A stretch of 64,000 nt of DNA from Pseudobutyrivibrio ruminis HUN009 (GCF_000703005.1 NZ_JNLH01000001.1:957501-1021500), one strand, 5' to 3'; positions 49,619 to 58,728 are shown, counted from the first letter of the stretch. The notes: generated by a model from the sequence alone, not told the origin. Numbers and translations are program-made.

Positions 49619-50254
49619 ATGTTTATCAATAATAAAACTTTTTTTAATAGCAGCCTTGAAACAGATGAGGCAGCAGATATATTAAAAAGATTTCAAGAAG
49701 CGGTTTTGATAAATGATAGTATATCTGCAAAGGAAAACTTGGATTTAATAAAGGAAAATACAAAGCTAAGATTAGAGGAAAACTATATAGAACCTGCTAA
49801 AAGCAGACTCATGCCGTCAACAGATGAAAGATGTGCTGTTAATACTTCATTTCTACTTATGACAATTAATTGCATATTAATTGAATTATATTATGAGCTC
49901 GTAAATGGGCTTGATTTGTCGAATCAAGATGGAGGAAAGGTTAAAGATGCATATATTTATGTATTAAAATTAATAGATAAAGATATCACAGATGAGCGTG
50001 CAACCATATTTTACAAAGGAATTCGCTGTGGCATAATGCATCAAGGTCAAACAACTGCGAGTACAGCATTAGTACTTGATAAAGATTTGTGTGGTAATTA
50101 TTATCCTATAATAGATGAAAATGGAGAGTTTTATATATCCGATGTCCAAGAAGTTTTCCGACAGATAAAAAAATTATATGAGAAATATTGGAGGAAGATT
50201 GCAAGCAAAAACTACGATTCACAAGAGGTAAAAAATCTTGTAAAAAAAATATGA
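49619..50254 (+). CDS. HEPN-like protein with R-x4-H motif
   Basis: A 211-residue all-helical protein. IRCGIMHQGQT holds Arg136 and His141, the R-x4-H RNase motif of HEPN proteins. The segment before it (FLLMTINCILIELYYELVNG) is a typical HEPN helix. It is longer than the roughly 130-residue HEPN of classical HEPN-MNT toxin pairs. Its place after the nucleotidyltransferase makes a toxin or abortive-defence role plausible but not shown. AAAGGG precedes the ATG. Confidence 0.65.
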   Translation: MFINNKTFFNSSLETDEAADILKRFQEAVLINDSISAKENLDLIKENTKLRLEENYIEPAKSRLMPSTDERCAVNTSFLLMTINCILIELYYELVNGLDLSNQDGGKVKDAYIYVLKLIDKDITDERATIFYKGIRCGIMHQGQTTASTALVLDKDLCGNYYPIIDENGEFYISDVQEVFRQIKKLYEKYWRKIASKNYDSQEVKNLVKKI

Positions 50255-50377
50255 ATATATTATCAGGAATAATAAAGATTATGCGGACTAAAGTTTATGT
50301 GGAGAAGACCGATGTATGCAGAACATACTGAGATGAAAAAATCCTTGTGACAATTCTGTGTCCACACTCGATATTTA

Positions 50378-50406
50378 TTGAATAACCCTACTATATTCAA
50401 TATAAT
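50378..50406 (+). promoter_or_regulatory. Strong promoter of a short structured RNA
   Basis: TTGAAT (50378-50383) and TATAAT (50401-50406) are spaced by exactly 17 bp. The predicted start is near 50413. No coding region begins within the following 130 bp. Confidence 0.75.
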
Positions 50407-50412
50407 TAATAC

Positions 50413-50548
50413 ATGATGATAAATCCGTGGAGTAAATCTAGCCACGGATGGGGAAGCTAGGCTAATTTAAAACTGAATGCTTGGTGGGAGTAATGGTAAT
50501 ATGGTAATAATTCAAGGGCTTCGCACCTAGTGGTGCGGGGCCTTTTTT
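50413..50548 (+). ncRNA. Candidate structured leader RNA or small RNA, about 135 nt
   Basis: Between a strong promoter and a strong terminator lies a stretch with no open frame. ATCCGTGG (50423-50430) pairs with CCACGGAT (50442-50449). The loop TCTAG (50437-50441) can pair with CTAGG (50457-50461), giving an H-type pseudoknot. The following purine-rich part has repeated GGTAAT units. I could not match it to a known riboswitch. It may be a free small RNA or the leader that controls the 50.66-62.05 kb operon. Confidence 0.6.
50517..50548 (+). terminator. Intrinsic terminator upstream of the glycan operon
   Basis: GGCTTCGCACC (50517-50527) pairs with GGTGCGGGGCC (50532-50542; two G-U) around TAGT, followed by six T. 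The rest of the 50255-50661 gap shows no gene; 50255-50377 holds nothing recognisable. Confidence 0.9.
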
Positions 50549-50661
50549 ATTAAAGGAATGTGGCATAATTGCCGATATATAGTTAATCGTATTAAATTAG
50601 TACTAATTACCAAGAAGATAAACTATTGAGTGTATGCTAAAAATAGAGGAGGAATTATTTA

Positions 50662-51600
50662 ATGAAAGCTTTAGTTACTGGTGGATCAGGGTTTATTGGT
50701 TCAAATCTTGTAAAATTATTATTGGAAGAGGGGCATGATGTTAGAGTATTAGATAACCTTTCGTCAGGTCATATTGAAAACATCGCATCATATATAGCGA
50801 ACAATGATATTGAATTTGTAGCAGGAGATGTGAGAGATGCAGATATGGTTGCGAGAGCAACTGAAAATATAGATGTTGTTTACCATATGGCCGCTTCTGT
50901 GGGAAGACAGCGTTCAATAGATAATCCGGCACTAGATTCAACTATTAATCTAGTTGGTACTGTGAATGTTCTTGAAGGAATGAGAAAAAACAATGTTGGG
51001 AAAATAGTATATTCATCATCAGCGGCAATTTTTGGAGAATTAAAAGAGCCTTCTATTGATGAAAATCATGTACAAAATGCAGACTCTCCATATGGGGTTA
51101 GTAAATTAGCTGCGGAAAAGATGATTCTTTCGTATTCGGGTATACATAATATTACAGGAATATGTTTAAGATATTTTAATATATATGGAAATAACCAGAG
51201 ATATGACGCATATGGAAATGTTATTCCTATTTTTGCGAAACGTATATATGATAATGAAAAATTGACAATATACGGAGATGGTGAGCAGACAAGAGATTTT
51301 GTAAACGTTTCTGATGTTGCTAGAGCTAATTACATTTCGTCTATTAAATGTAATGAGACAGATGTGTTTAATTTGGGAAGTGGGTCAAGCATAACAATAA
51401 ATAAGCTCGCAGAAATGTTGCAAGAGATAGCAGGAATAAAAGTTGGAGTTGATTACAAGCCAGAACGAGTTGGTGATGTTAAACATTGCAAGGCTGATGC
51501 TTCAAAGATAGAACGAAAAATAGGATTTAAAGTTGAAAAAGAGCTGGAAGAAGGCCTTGTAGAATATATGAGATGGTATCATGACATATGTGTGAAGTAG
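50662..51600 (+). CDS. NAD-dependent sugar epimerase/dehydratase (GalE-like)
   Basis: A 312-residue extended short-chain dehydrogenase. The NAD-binding motif VTGGSGFIGSNLVKLL is at the N-terminus, DNLSSG follows the ribose-binding Asp, and the catalytic Tyr-x3-Lys is in SPYGVSKLAAEK. FNIYGNNQ and GDGEQTRDFVNVSDVARANY are typical of UDP-sugar 4-epimerases. The exact sugar is unknown. It opens the 11.4-kb operon and has a GAGGAGG before the ATG. Its last 13 bases overlap the next gene. Confidence 0.88.
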   Translation: MKALVTGGSGFIGSNLVKLLLEEGHDVRVLDNLSSGHIENIASYIANNDIEFVAGDVRDADMVARATENIDVVYHMAASVGRQRSIDNPALDSTINLVGTVNVLEGMRKNNVGKIVYSSSAAIFGELKEPSIDENHVQNADSPYGVSKLAAEKMILSYSGIHNITGICLRYFNIYGNNQRYDAYGNVIPIFAKRIYDNEKLTIYGDGEQTRDFVNVSDVARANYISSIKCNETDVFNLGSGSSITINKLAEMLQEIAGIKVGVDYKPERVGDVKHCKADASKIERKIGFKVEKELEEGLVEYMRWYHDICVK

Positions 51601-52763
51601 ATAATAAAGATAAAGTTTCAATAATTATTCCTGTATATAATGGTTCGAATTATGTGTGTCAGGCTGTTGATAGTGCGTTGAAACAGACTTATAAGAATAT
51701 TGAAATCATTGTTGTAAATGATGGGTCGTCAGATGGGGGGATGACGAGGGACTGCCTAAAAAATTATGGATCGAAGATAATATATATTGAAAAAGAAAAT
51801 GGTGGTGTAGCGTCAGCATTAAATACTGGCATAAAAAAAATGACTGGTGAATATTTCACTTGGCTTTCGCATGATGATTTATTTGATGAATCGAAAATCG
51901 AAAAGCAGATGAGGGCTGTAAAAAATAGTGGAGATGAAATGAAAATATCTGCTATGAATTATGAATTTTTTGATGAAGATACCAGGCAAAGCGTTGCGTC
52001 AGAGTTTGAAAAGTATTTTCCTATTGAAAAAATAGAGAATTCTATATTTTTGTTGTTATGGGGAGAATTGCATTTTAGTAGTTTATTATTCCACAAAAAA
52101 CATTTTGAAAGAATAGGATTGTTCAATGAAAAACTAATGACTGCTCAGGATAATGATTTTATTTTTAGGTTGTTAAGAGGGCAAAATATATGCTTTGTAA
52201 AAGATGTAGGAAGCTATGTCAGATTGCACTCTTTGGCGGGTACAGCAACAAATAAGGAAACAGTTAATAGGGAAAATAAAAAGTTCTATGAGTGGATTTT
52301 AACTCAGCTTAGTGATGAAGAATTAGCGAGTCTTAGTGGTAATAAAACAAAGACCATTAATAAGATAAGGGGGATTATCCGGGGCTTGGGGCCTGTGACT
52401 GATGAATTAGAAAACGTAGAAAAGCCAATTGAAACAAACATATTGTTAGTGGGAGCTGGGGCTTATGGTCGAAGATTAAATTATGAACTGCTAAAGAACG
52501 GTTTTAAACCTATGTTTTTTTTAGACAATGACTATAAAAAAGATGGAAAGTCTATAGATGGAATCATATGCAAAAAATTTGAAATAGAAAATATACCTGA
52601 AAAAGCGATGGTGGTTATAACTAATAAATTTTATAAACCATTTGTTGTGCAGCTTGAGAGTATGGGAATAAAGAATTATTACTTAAAAATAAATATTGAT
52701 AGCGCTATATTTAACGACACGTTTGAAGAATGTTTGAGGTTGTCTGATGAAATGGAAGAATAA
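51588..52763 (+). CDS. GT2 glycosyltransferase with C-terminal Rossmann-like module (copy 1)
   Basis: 391 residues. The N-terminal GT-A domain begins VSIIIPVYNGSNYVCQAVDS, with IVVNDGSSDGG and the metal-binding WLSHDD (Asp96-Asp97). From about residue 284 a second domain reads NILLVGAGAYGRRLNYELLK and GFKPMFFLDNDYKKDGKSIDG, a nucleotide-binding Rossmann-like module. It is a close paralogue of the GT2 at 56298, with the same two-domain layout. No membrane helices, so it is probably a cytoplasmic glycan-building enzyme. It overlaps the epimerase gene (13 bases) and the radical SAM gene (17 bases). No clear ribosome site, consistent with coupling. Confidence 0.85.
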   Translation: MCEVDNKDKVSIIIPVYNGSNYVCQAVDSALKQTYKNIEIIVVNDGSSDGGMTRDCLKNYGSKIIYIEKENGGVASALNTGIKKMTGEYFTWLSHDDLFDESKIEKQMRAVKNSGDEMKISAMNYEFFDEDTRQSVASEFEKYFPIEKIENSIFLLLWGELHFSSLLFHKKHFERIGLFNEKLMTAQDNDFIFRLLRGQNICFVKDVGSYVRLHSLAGTATNKETVNRENKKFYEWILTQLSDEELASLSGNKTKTINKIRGIIRGLGPVTDELENVEKPIETNILLVGAGAYGRRLNYELLKNGFKPMFFLDNDYKKDGKSIDGIICKKFEIENIPEKAMVVITNKFYKPFVVQLESMGIKNYYLKINIDSAIFNDTFEECLRLSDEMEE

Positions 52764-53919
52764 GGGGCATGAGTTTGATGCTCAGTACGAAAATATAAAA
52801 AGAATTCAAAAAGTATATCTCTTTGGAGCAGGACACGATGGAAAGATGGTATTAGATGTTCTTAGTAATCGATATAAAGGGATAGAAATAAAGGGGTTCA
52901 TTGATAATGAAAAATCCTTGTGGGGTAAAAAAATTAATGGTGCTAATGTTTTTTCTCCTAATGAGATAGAATTTAAAAATGATACTGGAATCATCATTAG
53001 TTTTGCCTCTGAGTTTATAGATTCTATTGATAAGCAAGTATCTAATATGGGCTTTGAAATCGGAAAAAATGCGTGGCATTTCGAACAGTTCATTTCTATA
53101 TATGCGGCTTATGAGCATGATGAAGTGTTTTTCTCATCAATTTGTATCTTACCGACAGACGCATGCAATCTGAGGTGTAAGGCATGTCTTAATTTCACAA
53201 ATTATATTAAAAATTTTACATTCCGCTCAATAGATAAGTTGAAAGCGGAAATAGATTTATATTTTAAATATATTGACTACACTGGATTATTCTTTATTTC
53301 TGGTGGCGAGCCTTTTTTGTACCCAGATTTACCAGAATTAATTTCATACATTAATGAAAACTATAGAGGAAAAATGTATGAGTTTGGAATTGTTACTAAT
53401 GGGACAATAAAGCCTTCTCACGCTCTGTTGGATACATTAAAGAATGCAAAAATAAGAATAACATTCGATGATTATAGAGATTCGATTCCAGACAAAGAAA
53501 ATAATATTACATCGAATTTACAGATACTTAATGAGCTAGACAAAGGAGAAGATTTAATAGTTCGTAAGTATGATGAATGGATAAGTTTGTTCCCACATCC
53601 TGTTGGTTGCTGGGATGAAGATAAACTAATAGAAAGATATGATAAATGTCACTGCCCATGGCAAGAATATCGTGATGGCGGGTTCTATTCATGCAATTAT
53701 GCAGCATTTGCATATAATGCTGAAAAGGGTGTGCCGGATATGGAAAACGAATTTTATTCGTTGAAGAATTATACGCCTCAGAAGAAAAAGGAATTAGTAG
53801 AATTTAGGCTGGGGTATACAGAAAAAGGGTACGTAGAGTTTTGTAAGAAGTGTGCAGGTTATATGGAACTTAATCCATATAAAGTGAAGGCAGCAGAACA
53901 GGAAAATGATGAAAGATAA
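52747..53919 (+). CDS. Radical SAM protein with N-terminal Rossmann-like module (copy 1)
   Basis: 390 residues. The N-terminal module (about 20-115) reads KVYLFGAGHDGKMVLDVLSN and IKGFIDNEKSLWGKKING. The radical SAM core has the cluster motif ACNLRCKACLNF (Cys140, 144, 147) and SGGEPF at 185-190. The C-terminal part carries CHCPW, SCNYAAFAYNAEKG and CKKCAGYM, a SPASM/twitch-like auxiliary cluster set. The start MKWKNKGHEFD is shared with the paralogues at 57538 and 58733. Substrate unknown. Possible targets are an NDP-sugar, a glycan or a peptide; the glycosyltransferase context favours a sugar. Confidence 0.82.
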   Translation: MKWKNKGHEFDAQYENIKRIQKVYLFGAGHDGKMVLDVLSNRYKGIEIKGFIDNEKSLWGKKINGANVFSPNEIEFKNDTGIIISFASEFIDSIDKQVSNMGFEIGKNAWHFEQFISIYAAYEHDEVFFSSICILPTDACNLRCKACLNFTNYIKNFTFRSIDKLKAEIDLYFKYIDYTGLFFISGGEPFLYPDLPELISYINENYRGKMYEFGIVTNGTIKPSHALLDTLKNAKIRITFDDYRDSIPDKENNITSNLQILNELDKGEDLIVRKYDEWISLFPHPVGCWDEDKLIERYDKCHCPWQEYRDGGFYSCNYAAFAYNAEKGVPDMENEFYSLKNYTPQKKKELVEFRLGYTEKGYVEFCKKCAGYMELNPYKVKAAEQENDER

Positions 53920-55024
53920 AAACGTATACATTCAAACACAAGCTGTATGTAAGGATGAAGAAGGAAACTTTTGGTTTACATCTAATTCGTTTAACGCGTT
54001 ATTCTTTTTAAGTGTAAAAACATTAAAAATTGAATATGTTACATCATTTGATGAGACGGATAATTACTCCGGCTCACTTTATACGAGAGCATATTATTAT
54101 AAAGGAAAGATATTATTGATTCCTTGCGTTGCCGAACATATTGCTATTTATGATATAGCTAAGAAATCAATAAGGTATGTTTATATAGAGAAGGAATACA
54201 TATCATATAATTGCACAATGCTTGAGGAAGGAAAACTGCTGATGTTTCCAGCTGTCTTATTAGGGTATGCTTGGTTTTTTTCTTTTGAGCAAGAGAAAAT
54301 AGTTAAGATACCAGTTCAAATGAATTGCCAAAAAGACGTGATTGTGCATAATTCAATAGATTTTTTGGGAACGGGAAAAAAGGGGGATAATTGTTTATAT
54401 GTTACACCGGGATATTCGCAATTGGCATATTTTAATATCAAAACCTTCAAATTAACAATTGAGAAGGTGGAAGGTATTGAGAAGCTTTTCGCTACATATG
54501 GTACAAATACATTTGATGCTTGCAAAGTGCTATCTGCTTCAGATAATAAAGTAATAATTATTGATGAATATGATAATAAACAAGTGGAACTTCCGTATAA
54601 ATATAGAACTACTATTATTCCACAATATGGATCTATGGCATATACAAGGATTGTACATGTTGAAAAAGCGGGGGATATTGTTATACCGGTTAGAGGTAAT
54701 CAAATAAGAATCATAGAAAATAATAAAACACTAGGTGTTATCGATTGGAATAATATTCATGGATTATCAAAAAATGCGCAGCCTTTTGTAGATGTTTTAG
54801 AAAGTAATAATAAAGTGTTTTTTTTCCCATACGAGTGTGACACATTGCTAATATATGATATAGAAAAAAATGACTTCAAGTATATTGATTTCCGACTTTC
54901 GTATGAAGAGTATCACCAAATAATAACAGAGTTTGAGGATTCGAAAGATTCAGCTTTTCAAAGGACTGAAATTAAGGATACTTTGGATCTTGCGTGGTTT
55001 ATTGATTATGTGAGGAGGATGTGA
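53906..55024 (+). CDS. Unknown protein, possible beta-propeller
   Basis: 372 residues, no signal peptide or membrane helix. The sequence is a series of short beta-rich segments: AVCKDEEGNFWFTSNSFNAL, GKILLIPCVAEHIAIYDI, EGKLLMFPAV, KVIIIDEYDNKQVELP, GDIVIPVRGNQIRIIENN and KVFFFPYECDTLLIYDIEKN. The regular repeat of about 45-60 residues suggests a propeller, which I infer rather than recognise. It overlaps the radical SAM gene by 14 bases, and the next gene begins directly after its stop. It may serve as a binding platform for the operon enzymes. Confidence 0.55.
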   Translation: MMKDKNVYIQTQAVCKDEEGNFWFTSNSFNALFFLSVKTLKIEYVTSFDETDNYSGSLYTRAYYYKGKILLIPCVAEHIAIYDIAKKSIRYVYIEKEYISYNCTMLEEGKLLMFPAVLLGYAWFFSFEQEKIVKIPVQMNCQKDVIVHNSIDFLGTGKKGDNCLYVTPGYSQLAYFNIKTFKLTIEKVEGIEKLFATYGTNTFDACKVLSASDNKVIIIDEYDNKQVELPYKYRTTIIPQYGSMAYTRIVHVEKAGDIVIPVRGNQIRIIENNKTLGVIDWNNIHGLSKNAQPFVDVLESNNKVFFFPYECDTLLIYDIEKNDFKYIDFRLSYEEYHQIITEFEDSKDSAFQRTEIKDTLDLAWFIDYVRRM

Positions 55025-56281
55025 ATGGCTAGAAAAACTGTCATTTATGGTGCTGGTAAAAATGCAAATGTAGCATATGAAAAGTGCATCAAAGAGGGGG
55101 AAGATGTAATTGCGTTTTGCGATTCAGACATTCTTAAGCATGGTAAAGAAATTAAGAATTTGCCGATCATTTCAAAGGAAAAATTAAAAAGTCTAGGTGA
55201 TGATATCTATGTTTATATTTCTCCAGCTAGCCCGATTAAAGAAGAAATTGAAGGACAAATAATACAAGAAGGTATTGTTGATAGGGAGCGCATAATTAAC
55301 AGGTCAATGAATGAGGTGTATATAAGTTGCCCATCGTTGGAAAACGTAGCGATTATTACAAATGAAGGTATATATTCTTGCTGTTCATTAGATAATATAA
55401 GAAATTCTGCTCCATACGTAAATTGGAAGTCTTCTTTAGAGGAAACTGTGGATGCGTTTATACAGCAGAGAGATACCATAATTAGAGAATTACAGGATAA
55501 GAAAACGAGAAATGCGTGTACAGATTGTCCTGCTCTAAGCAAAGCTCGATGGTCAACGGAGCGACGCATAAGAGTGTTGGCATTATCATTGAGTTATCCA
55601 TGCCAATTAAAATGCTCATATTGTGAGCTTCTTAGCAATGGAAAAAATGCAGTTTATAACCCGAAGGAAATAGAGAAAGCAAAATCTATTGATATCGAAA
55701 AGTTAATGGCATTATTAGAAAAAAGAGGAGGATTTGATCCATCAGAACCAATACAATTATCTGGTGGAGAAATAACATTAGCACCTAATAAGAAAAAATT
55801 TCTTAGCACAGTTTCAAAATATCCTCTTCAAGTTTTCACTAATGCAATTATCTATGACGAGGATGTGTCAAGAGCTGTCAAAAAAGATTGCAGTAGTTAT
55901 TTAAATGTTAGTATTGATGCGGGGACAGCGGATACATATATAAAAGTTAAGGGAGTAGATGCTTTTGAACAAGTGGTAAGTACATTAGCGCATTATTCGA
56001 ATGATGGAATACAAATATTATTAAAATATATTTTACTTTCAGATAATTGCACGCAAGAAGACTATGATGGATTTATTGAAATAGCCAAAAGCAATAATAC
56101 AAAAGAGGTGTATATTTCTTGTGATATAACTTCAAAAACTGATATGTTGCCACAAGAAGTGATTGATGGAGCAGTTTTTTTAGCAAAACGTTGTATCGAC
56201 GAAAATATTCCTTACACGATACTTCCTTATTTTGGAGAAAGAAATTTAAAATACATAACAGAACAACTAGATATTAGATAA
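55025..56281 (+). CDS. Divergent radical SAM protein with N-terminal Rossmann-like module
   Basis: 418 residues. The module at about 4-92 begins KTVIYGAGKNANVAYEKCIK and FCDSDILKHGKEIKN. Radical SAM cluster cysteines are in PCQLKCSYCELL (Cys193, 197, 200), followed by IQLSGGEITLA. Unlike the other three, extra cysteines lie before the core: Cys102, Cys119-Cys120 and CTDC (165-168), so an auxiliary cluster may be N-terminal to the barrel. It starts directly after the preceding stop (TGAATG). Confidence 0.78.
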   Translation: MARKTVIYGAGKNANVAYEKCIKEGEDVIAFCDSDILKHGKEIKNLPIISKEKLKSLGDDIYVYISPASPIKEEIEGQIIQEGIVDRERIINRSMNEVYISCPSLENVAIITNEGIYSCCSLDNIRNSAPYVNWKSSLEETVDAFIQQRDTIIRELQDKKTRNACTDCPALSKARWSTERRIRVLALSLSYPCQLKCSYCELLSNGKNAVYNPKEIEKAKSIDIEKLMALLEKRGGFDPSEPIQLSGGEITLAPNKKKFLSTVSKYPLQVFTNAIIYDEDVSRAVKKDCSSYLNVSIDAGTADTYIKVKGVDAFEQVVSTLAHYSNDGIQILLKYILLSDNCTQEDYDGFIEIAKSNNTKEVYISCDITSKTDMLPQEVIDGAVFLAKRCIDENIPYTILPYFGERNLKYITEQLDIR

Positions 56282-56297
56282 TGATGGAGGTAAGAAT

Positions 56298-57533
56298 ATG
56301 CAAGAACCCTTAGTGTCGATTATTATTCCAGTTTATAACGGAACAAATTATATGCGAGAAGCGATTGATAGTGCGTTAGCACAGACATATGAAAATTGTG
56401 AGGTGATAGTAGTAAACGATGGATCGACTGATGGAGGTGCGACTGCAGAAGTAGCAAGGTCGTATGGAGATAGAATCAGATATTTTGAAAAAGAAAATGG
56501 TGGAGTAGCAACTGCGGTCAATTATGGAATAGAACAAATGCGAGGAGAATACTTTGCTTGGCTATCACATGATGATGTGTTCTATGATAATAAAATTGAG
56601 CTACAGATGAAGGCTATACTAGATAGTGGAAATGAAAAAGCTATTTGTCATGGAAATTTTGACTTTTTGGATATGGAGTCAAATACGACAACTCATGTTA
56701 ATTGGCTTACAGTTCATGATAAGTTAGAGATGGAAAATAGTTGTTTTGCGCCTGTATTTTTGGCAATTCATGGAAGTACAGTTTTGCTTCATAGAAGTCA
56801 TTTTGAACGAGTTGGAAAATATAGGACAGATCTACTGGCGACACAAGATAGTGAATTTTTGTTTAGAGTGATGCGAGGACAAAAGTCAGTTTTTGTTGAA
56901 GAGCCATTAATTATTGGCCGCCTCCATAGAGAGCAGGGGCAGCGTACAATGGCCTGCCATAAAGAGGAATATAATCAAATGTTTAAGGATTTCTGCGAAG
57001 AATTAACAACAGAAGAAAAAACTGATTTTTGTGGTAGTGTATTAAATTTTAATTATAACCTATATACCCTGTTAAAAACGTGCAAACCGGCAGATAGTAT
57101 CCTTTTATATTTGAAAAAGCTTATTGTTAAAGAGCGGTTAAATTATAAAAAAAATGATGCTGCAATAAGCATGTGGAAAGAGTTGTTGGGGCATACAATG
57201 CCGGAGAACTCAGTAGTTTATATATTTGGCGCTGGTGGATATGGAAATATGATGCTGGAGAAGCTTAGGGCTTATGGATTTGAACCAGCAGGATTTATTG
57301 ATAATGATGTTGCAAAACAAGGGACAATCATCTCAGGTTTGTCATGTAAGGCGCTACAAGAAATAGATGGAGCAATGGATCGAAACATTGTCATTATTGC
57401 AATGGCACAACATATTGAAGAAATAAGAGAACAATTAATAGAATATGGTGTGCAAAATATTTTGACATACAACGAGGTTAATCATTATTTGTTCAGACTA
57501 TTTCCGGTTAATGAGAGTATTTGGGAGGAATAA
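56298..57533 (+). CDS. GT2 glycosyltransferase with C-terminal Rossmann-like module (copy 2)
   Basis: 411 residues, same architecture as the protein at 51588. The GT-A part reads VSIIIPVYNGTNYMREAIDS, VIVVNDGSTDGG and WLSHDDVF; identity with copy 1 is high over the first 100 residues. The C-terminal module starts near residue 309: VVYIFGAGGYGNMMLEKLRA and GFEPAGFIDNDVAKQGTIIS. A GGAGG stands before the ATG. Different acceptor or donor use than copy 1 is likely because the middle parts differ. Confidence 0.86.
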   Translation: MQEPLVSIIIPVYNGTNYMREAIDSALAQTYENCEVIVVNDGSTDGGATAEVARSYGDRIRYFEKENGGVATAVNYGIEQMRGEYFAWLSHDDVFYDNKIELQMKAILDSGNEKAICHGNFDFLDMESNTTTHVNWLTVHDKLEMENSCFAPVFLAIHGSTVLLHRSHFERVGKYRTDLLATQDSEFLFRVMRGQKSVFVEEPLIIGRLHREQGQRTMACHKEEYNQMFKDFCEELTTEEKTDFCGSVLNFNYNLYTLLKTCKPADSILLYLKKLIVKERLNYKKNDAAISMWKELLGHTMPENSVVYIFGAGGYGNMMLEKLRAYGFEPAGFIDNDVAKQGTIISGLSCKALQEIDGAMDRNIVIIAMAQHIEEIREQLIEYGVQNILTYNEVNHYLFRLFPVNESIWEE

Positions 57534-57537
57534 AGCA

Positions 57538-58728
57538 ATGAAATGGAATAATAAGAGCCATGAATTTGACAGTATTGGAAGATTTTTAGCAAGTGTAAAA
57601 CATGTATATTTTTACGGGATCGGAGGCCATTTAAAAGAAATATGGGAATGTATAGAATGTGGACGGGAGTGGTTCTCGGATATAAGTTTTTCTTTTGTGG
57701 ATAGGAATGAAAATCTTCAATCTGTGGGTTTTTGTGGACAACGAATTATATCTCCTAGAGAGCTATATGAGGCGCTAGATAAAGAAAATGATAGATATTT
57801 GGTGGTTGCATGTCCTTTGGGAAAGACAGGAGATGAGATTAGGGATTTGTTGATTGCGAATGGAGTAAAAGAAGATAAAATTGCTATGGGCTTTGATTTT
57901 CTATTTACACTAATTCCAATATATTTCCTATACAAGTATGACAAAGTATTTTTTACATCACAAAATATCGTCCCATCTAGCGCATGTAATTTAAATTGCA
58001 GGGAGTGTCTTAATTTTAATCCTTATATAAAAAAGCCTGTAGTGTATTCGTTGGAGAATGTAAAGAAAGATATAGATGTATTTTTTAATGCTGTTGATTT
58101 AATATGGAGATTTCAAGTAACTGGTGGAGAGCCACTCTTATATCCTTATTTTAAAGAAGTATTAGAGTATATAGATGATAATTATCGTGATAGAATTTTT
58201 AGATTGGAAACTGTTACGAACGGCACAATTATTCCGAATGATGAAATATGTGAATTTTTAGCAAAGCGTAAAATATTTGTGTTTTTAGATGATTACACGC
58301 TTTCGTTACAAAATGAACACAAAAAGATACGAAAAGATATCGAAAGAAAGTTTGAAAGTTTTGGTGTTAGATACTTAAATAATTATGTTGATCGTTGGTT
58401 TAAGATTTATCCTGGAACAAAAAAGCAATCCGAAGAAGAGCTGATGGATTTTTTTAATAGTTGTGCTAATCCATATTCAACAATTGAAAATGGAAAGATT
58501 TCAGCATGTAATTATATGTTATATGCTGAAAAAGCTGGATTATTGGAAGGATGTAAAGATGATTATTATGATTTGACGGATTATGATGTGAGTAAAAAGA
58601 AAGAATTAATAGAGTTTAGACTGCGCCATAATAATAAAGGATATACATCGTTTTGCAATCAATGTGCCGGTTACTATTTAATAAATGAAAATTGGTACTA
58701 TCCTGCGATACAGGTGGAGAAGAGGTAG
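57538..58728 (+). CDS. Radical SAM protein with N-terminal Rossmann-like module (copy 2)
   Basis: 396 residues. ATG 57538 (GGGAGG at 57523-57528) begins MKWNNKSHEFD, matching the paralogue at 52747; an upstream in-frame ATG at 57511 lies inside the GT2 gene. Module: KHVYFYGIGGHLKEIWECIE. Core: SACNLNCRECLNFNPYIKKP (Cys150, 154, 157) and TGGEPLL. Auxiliary cysteines: CANPY, SACNYMLYAEKAG and FCNQCAGY. Substrate unknown. Confidence 0.82.
   Translation: MKWNNKSHEFDSIGRFLASVKHVYFYGIGGHLKEIWECIECGREWFSDISFSFVDRNENLQSVGFCGQRIISPRELYEALDKENDRYLVVACPLGKTGDEIRDLLIANGVKEDKIAMGFDFLFTLIPIYFLYKYDKVFFTSQNIVPSSACNLNCRECLNFNPYIKKPVVYSLENVKKDIDVFFNAVDLIWRFQVTGGEPLLYPYFKEVLEYIDDNYRDRIFRLETVTNGTIIPNDEICEFLAKRKIFVFLDDYTLSLQNEHKKIRKDIERKFESFGVRYLNNYVDRWFKIYPGTKKQSEEELMDFFNSCANPYSTIENGKISACNYMLYAEKAGLLEGCKDDYYDLTDYDVSKKKELIEFRLRHNNKGYTSFCNQCAGYYLINENWYYPAIQVEKR

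Noticed and set aside
50263..50445. A short minus-strand frame in the gap before the glycan operon
   Set aside because: It has no ribosome site and crosses the plus-strand promoter and the stem of the structured RNA.
50413..50548. Known riboswitch classes (TPP, cobalamin, THF, c-di-GMP, preQ1, guanidine)
   Set aside because: None of their conserved core sequences could be found by eye. A covariance search would be needed to exclude divergent members.
45475..50661. Prophage or insertion sequence
   Set aside because: No integrase, transposase, structural phage gene or clear terminal repeats were seen; accessory character rests on composition and gene types only.
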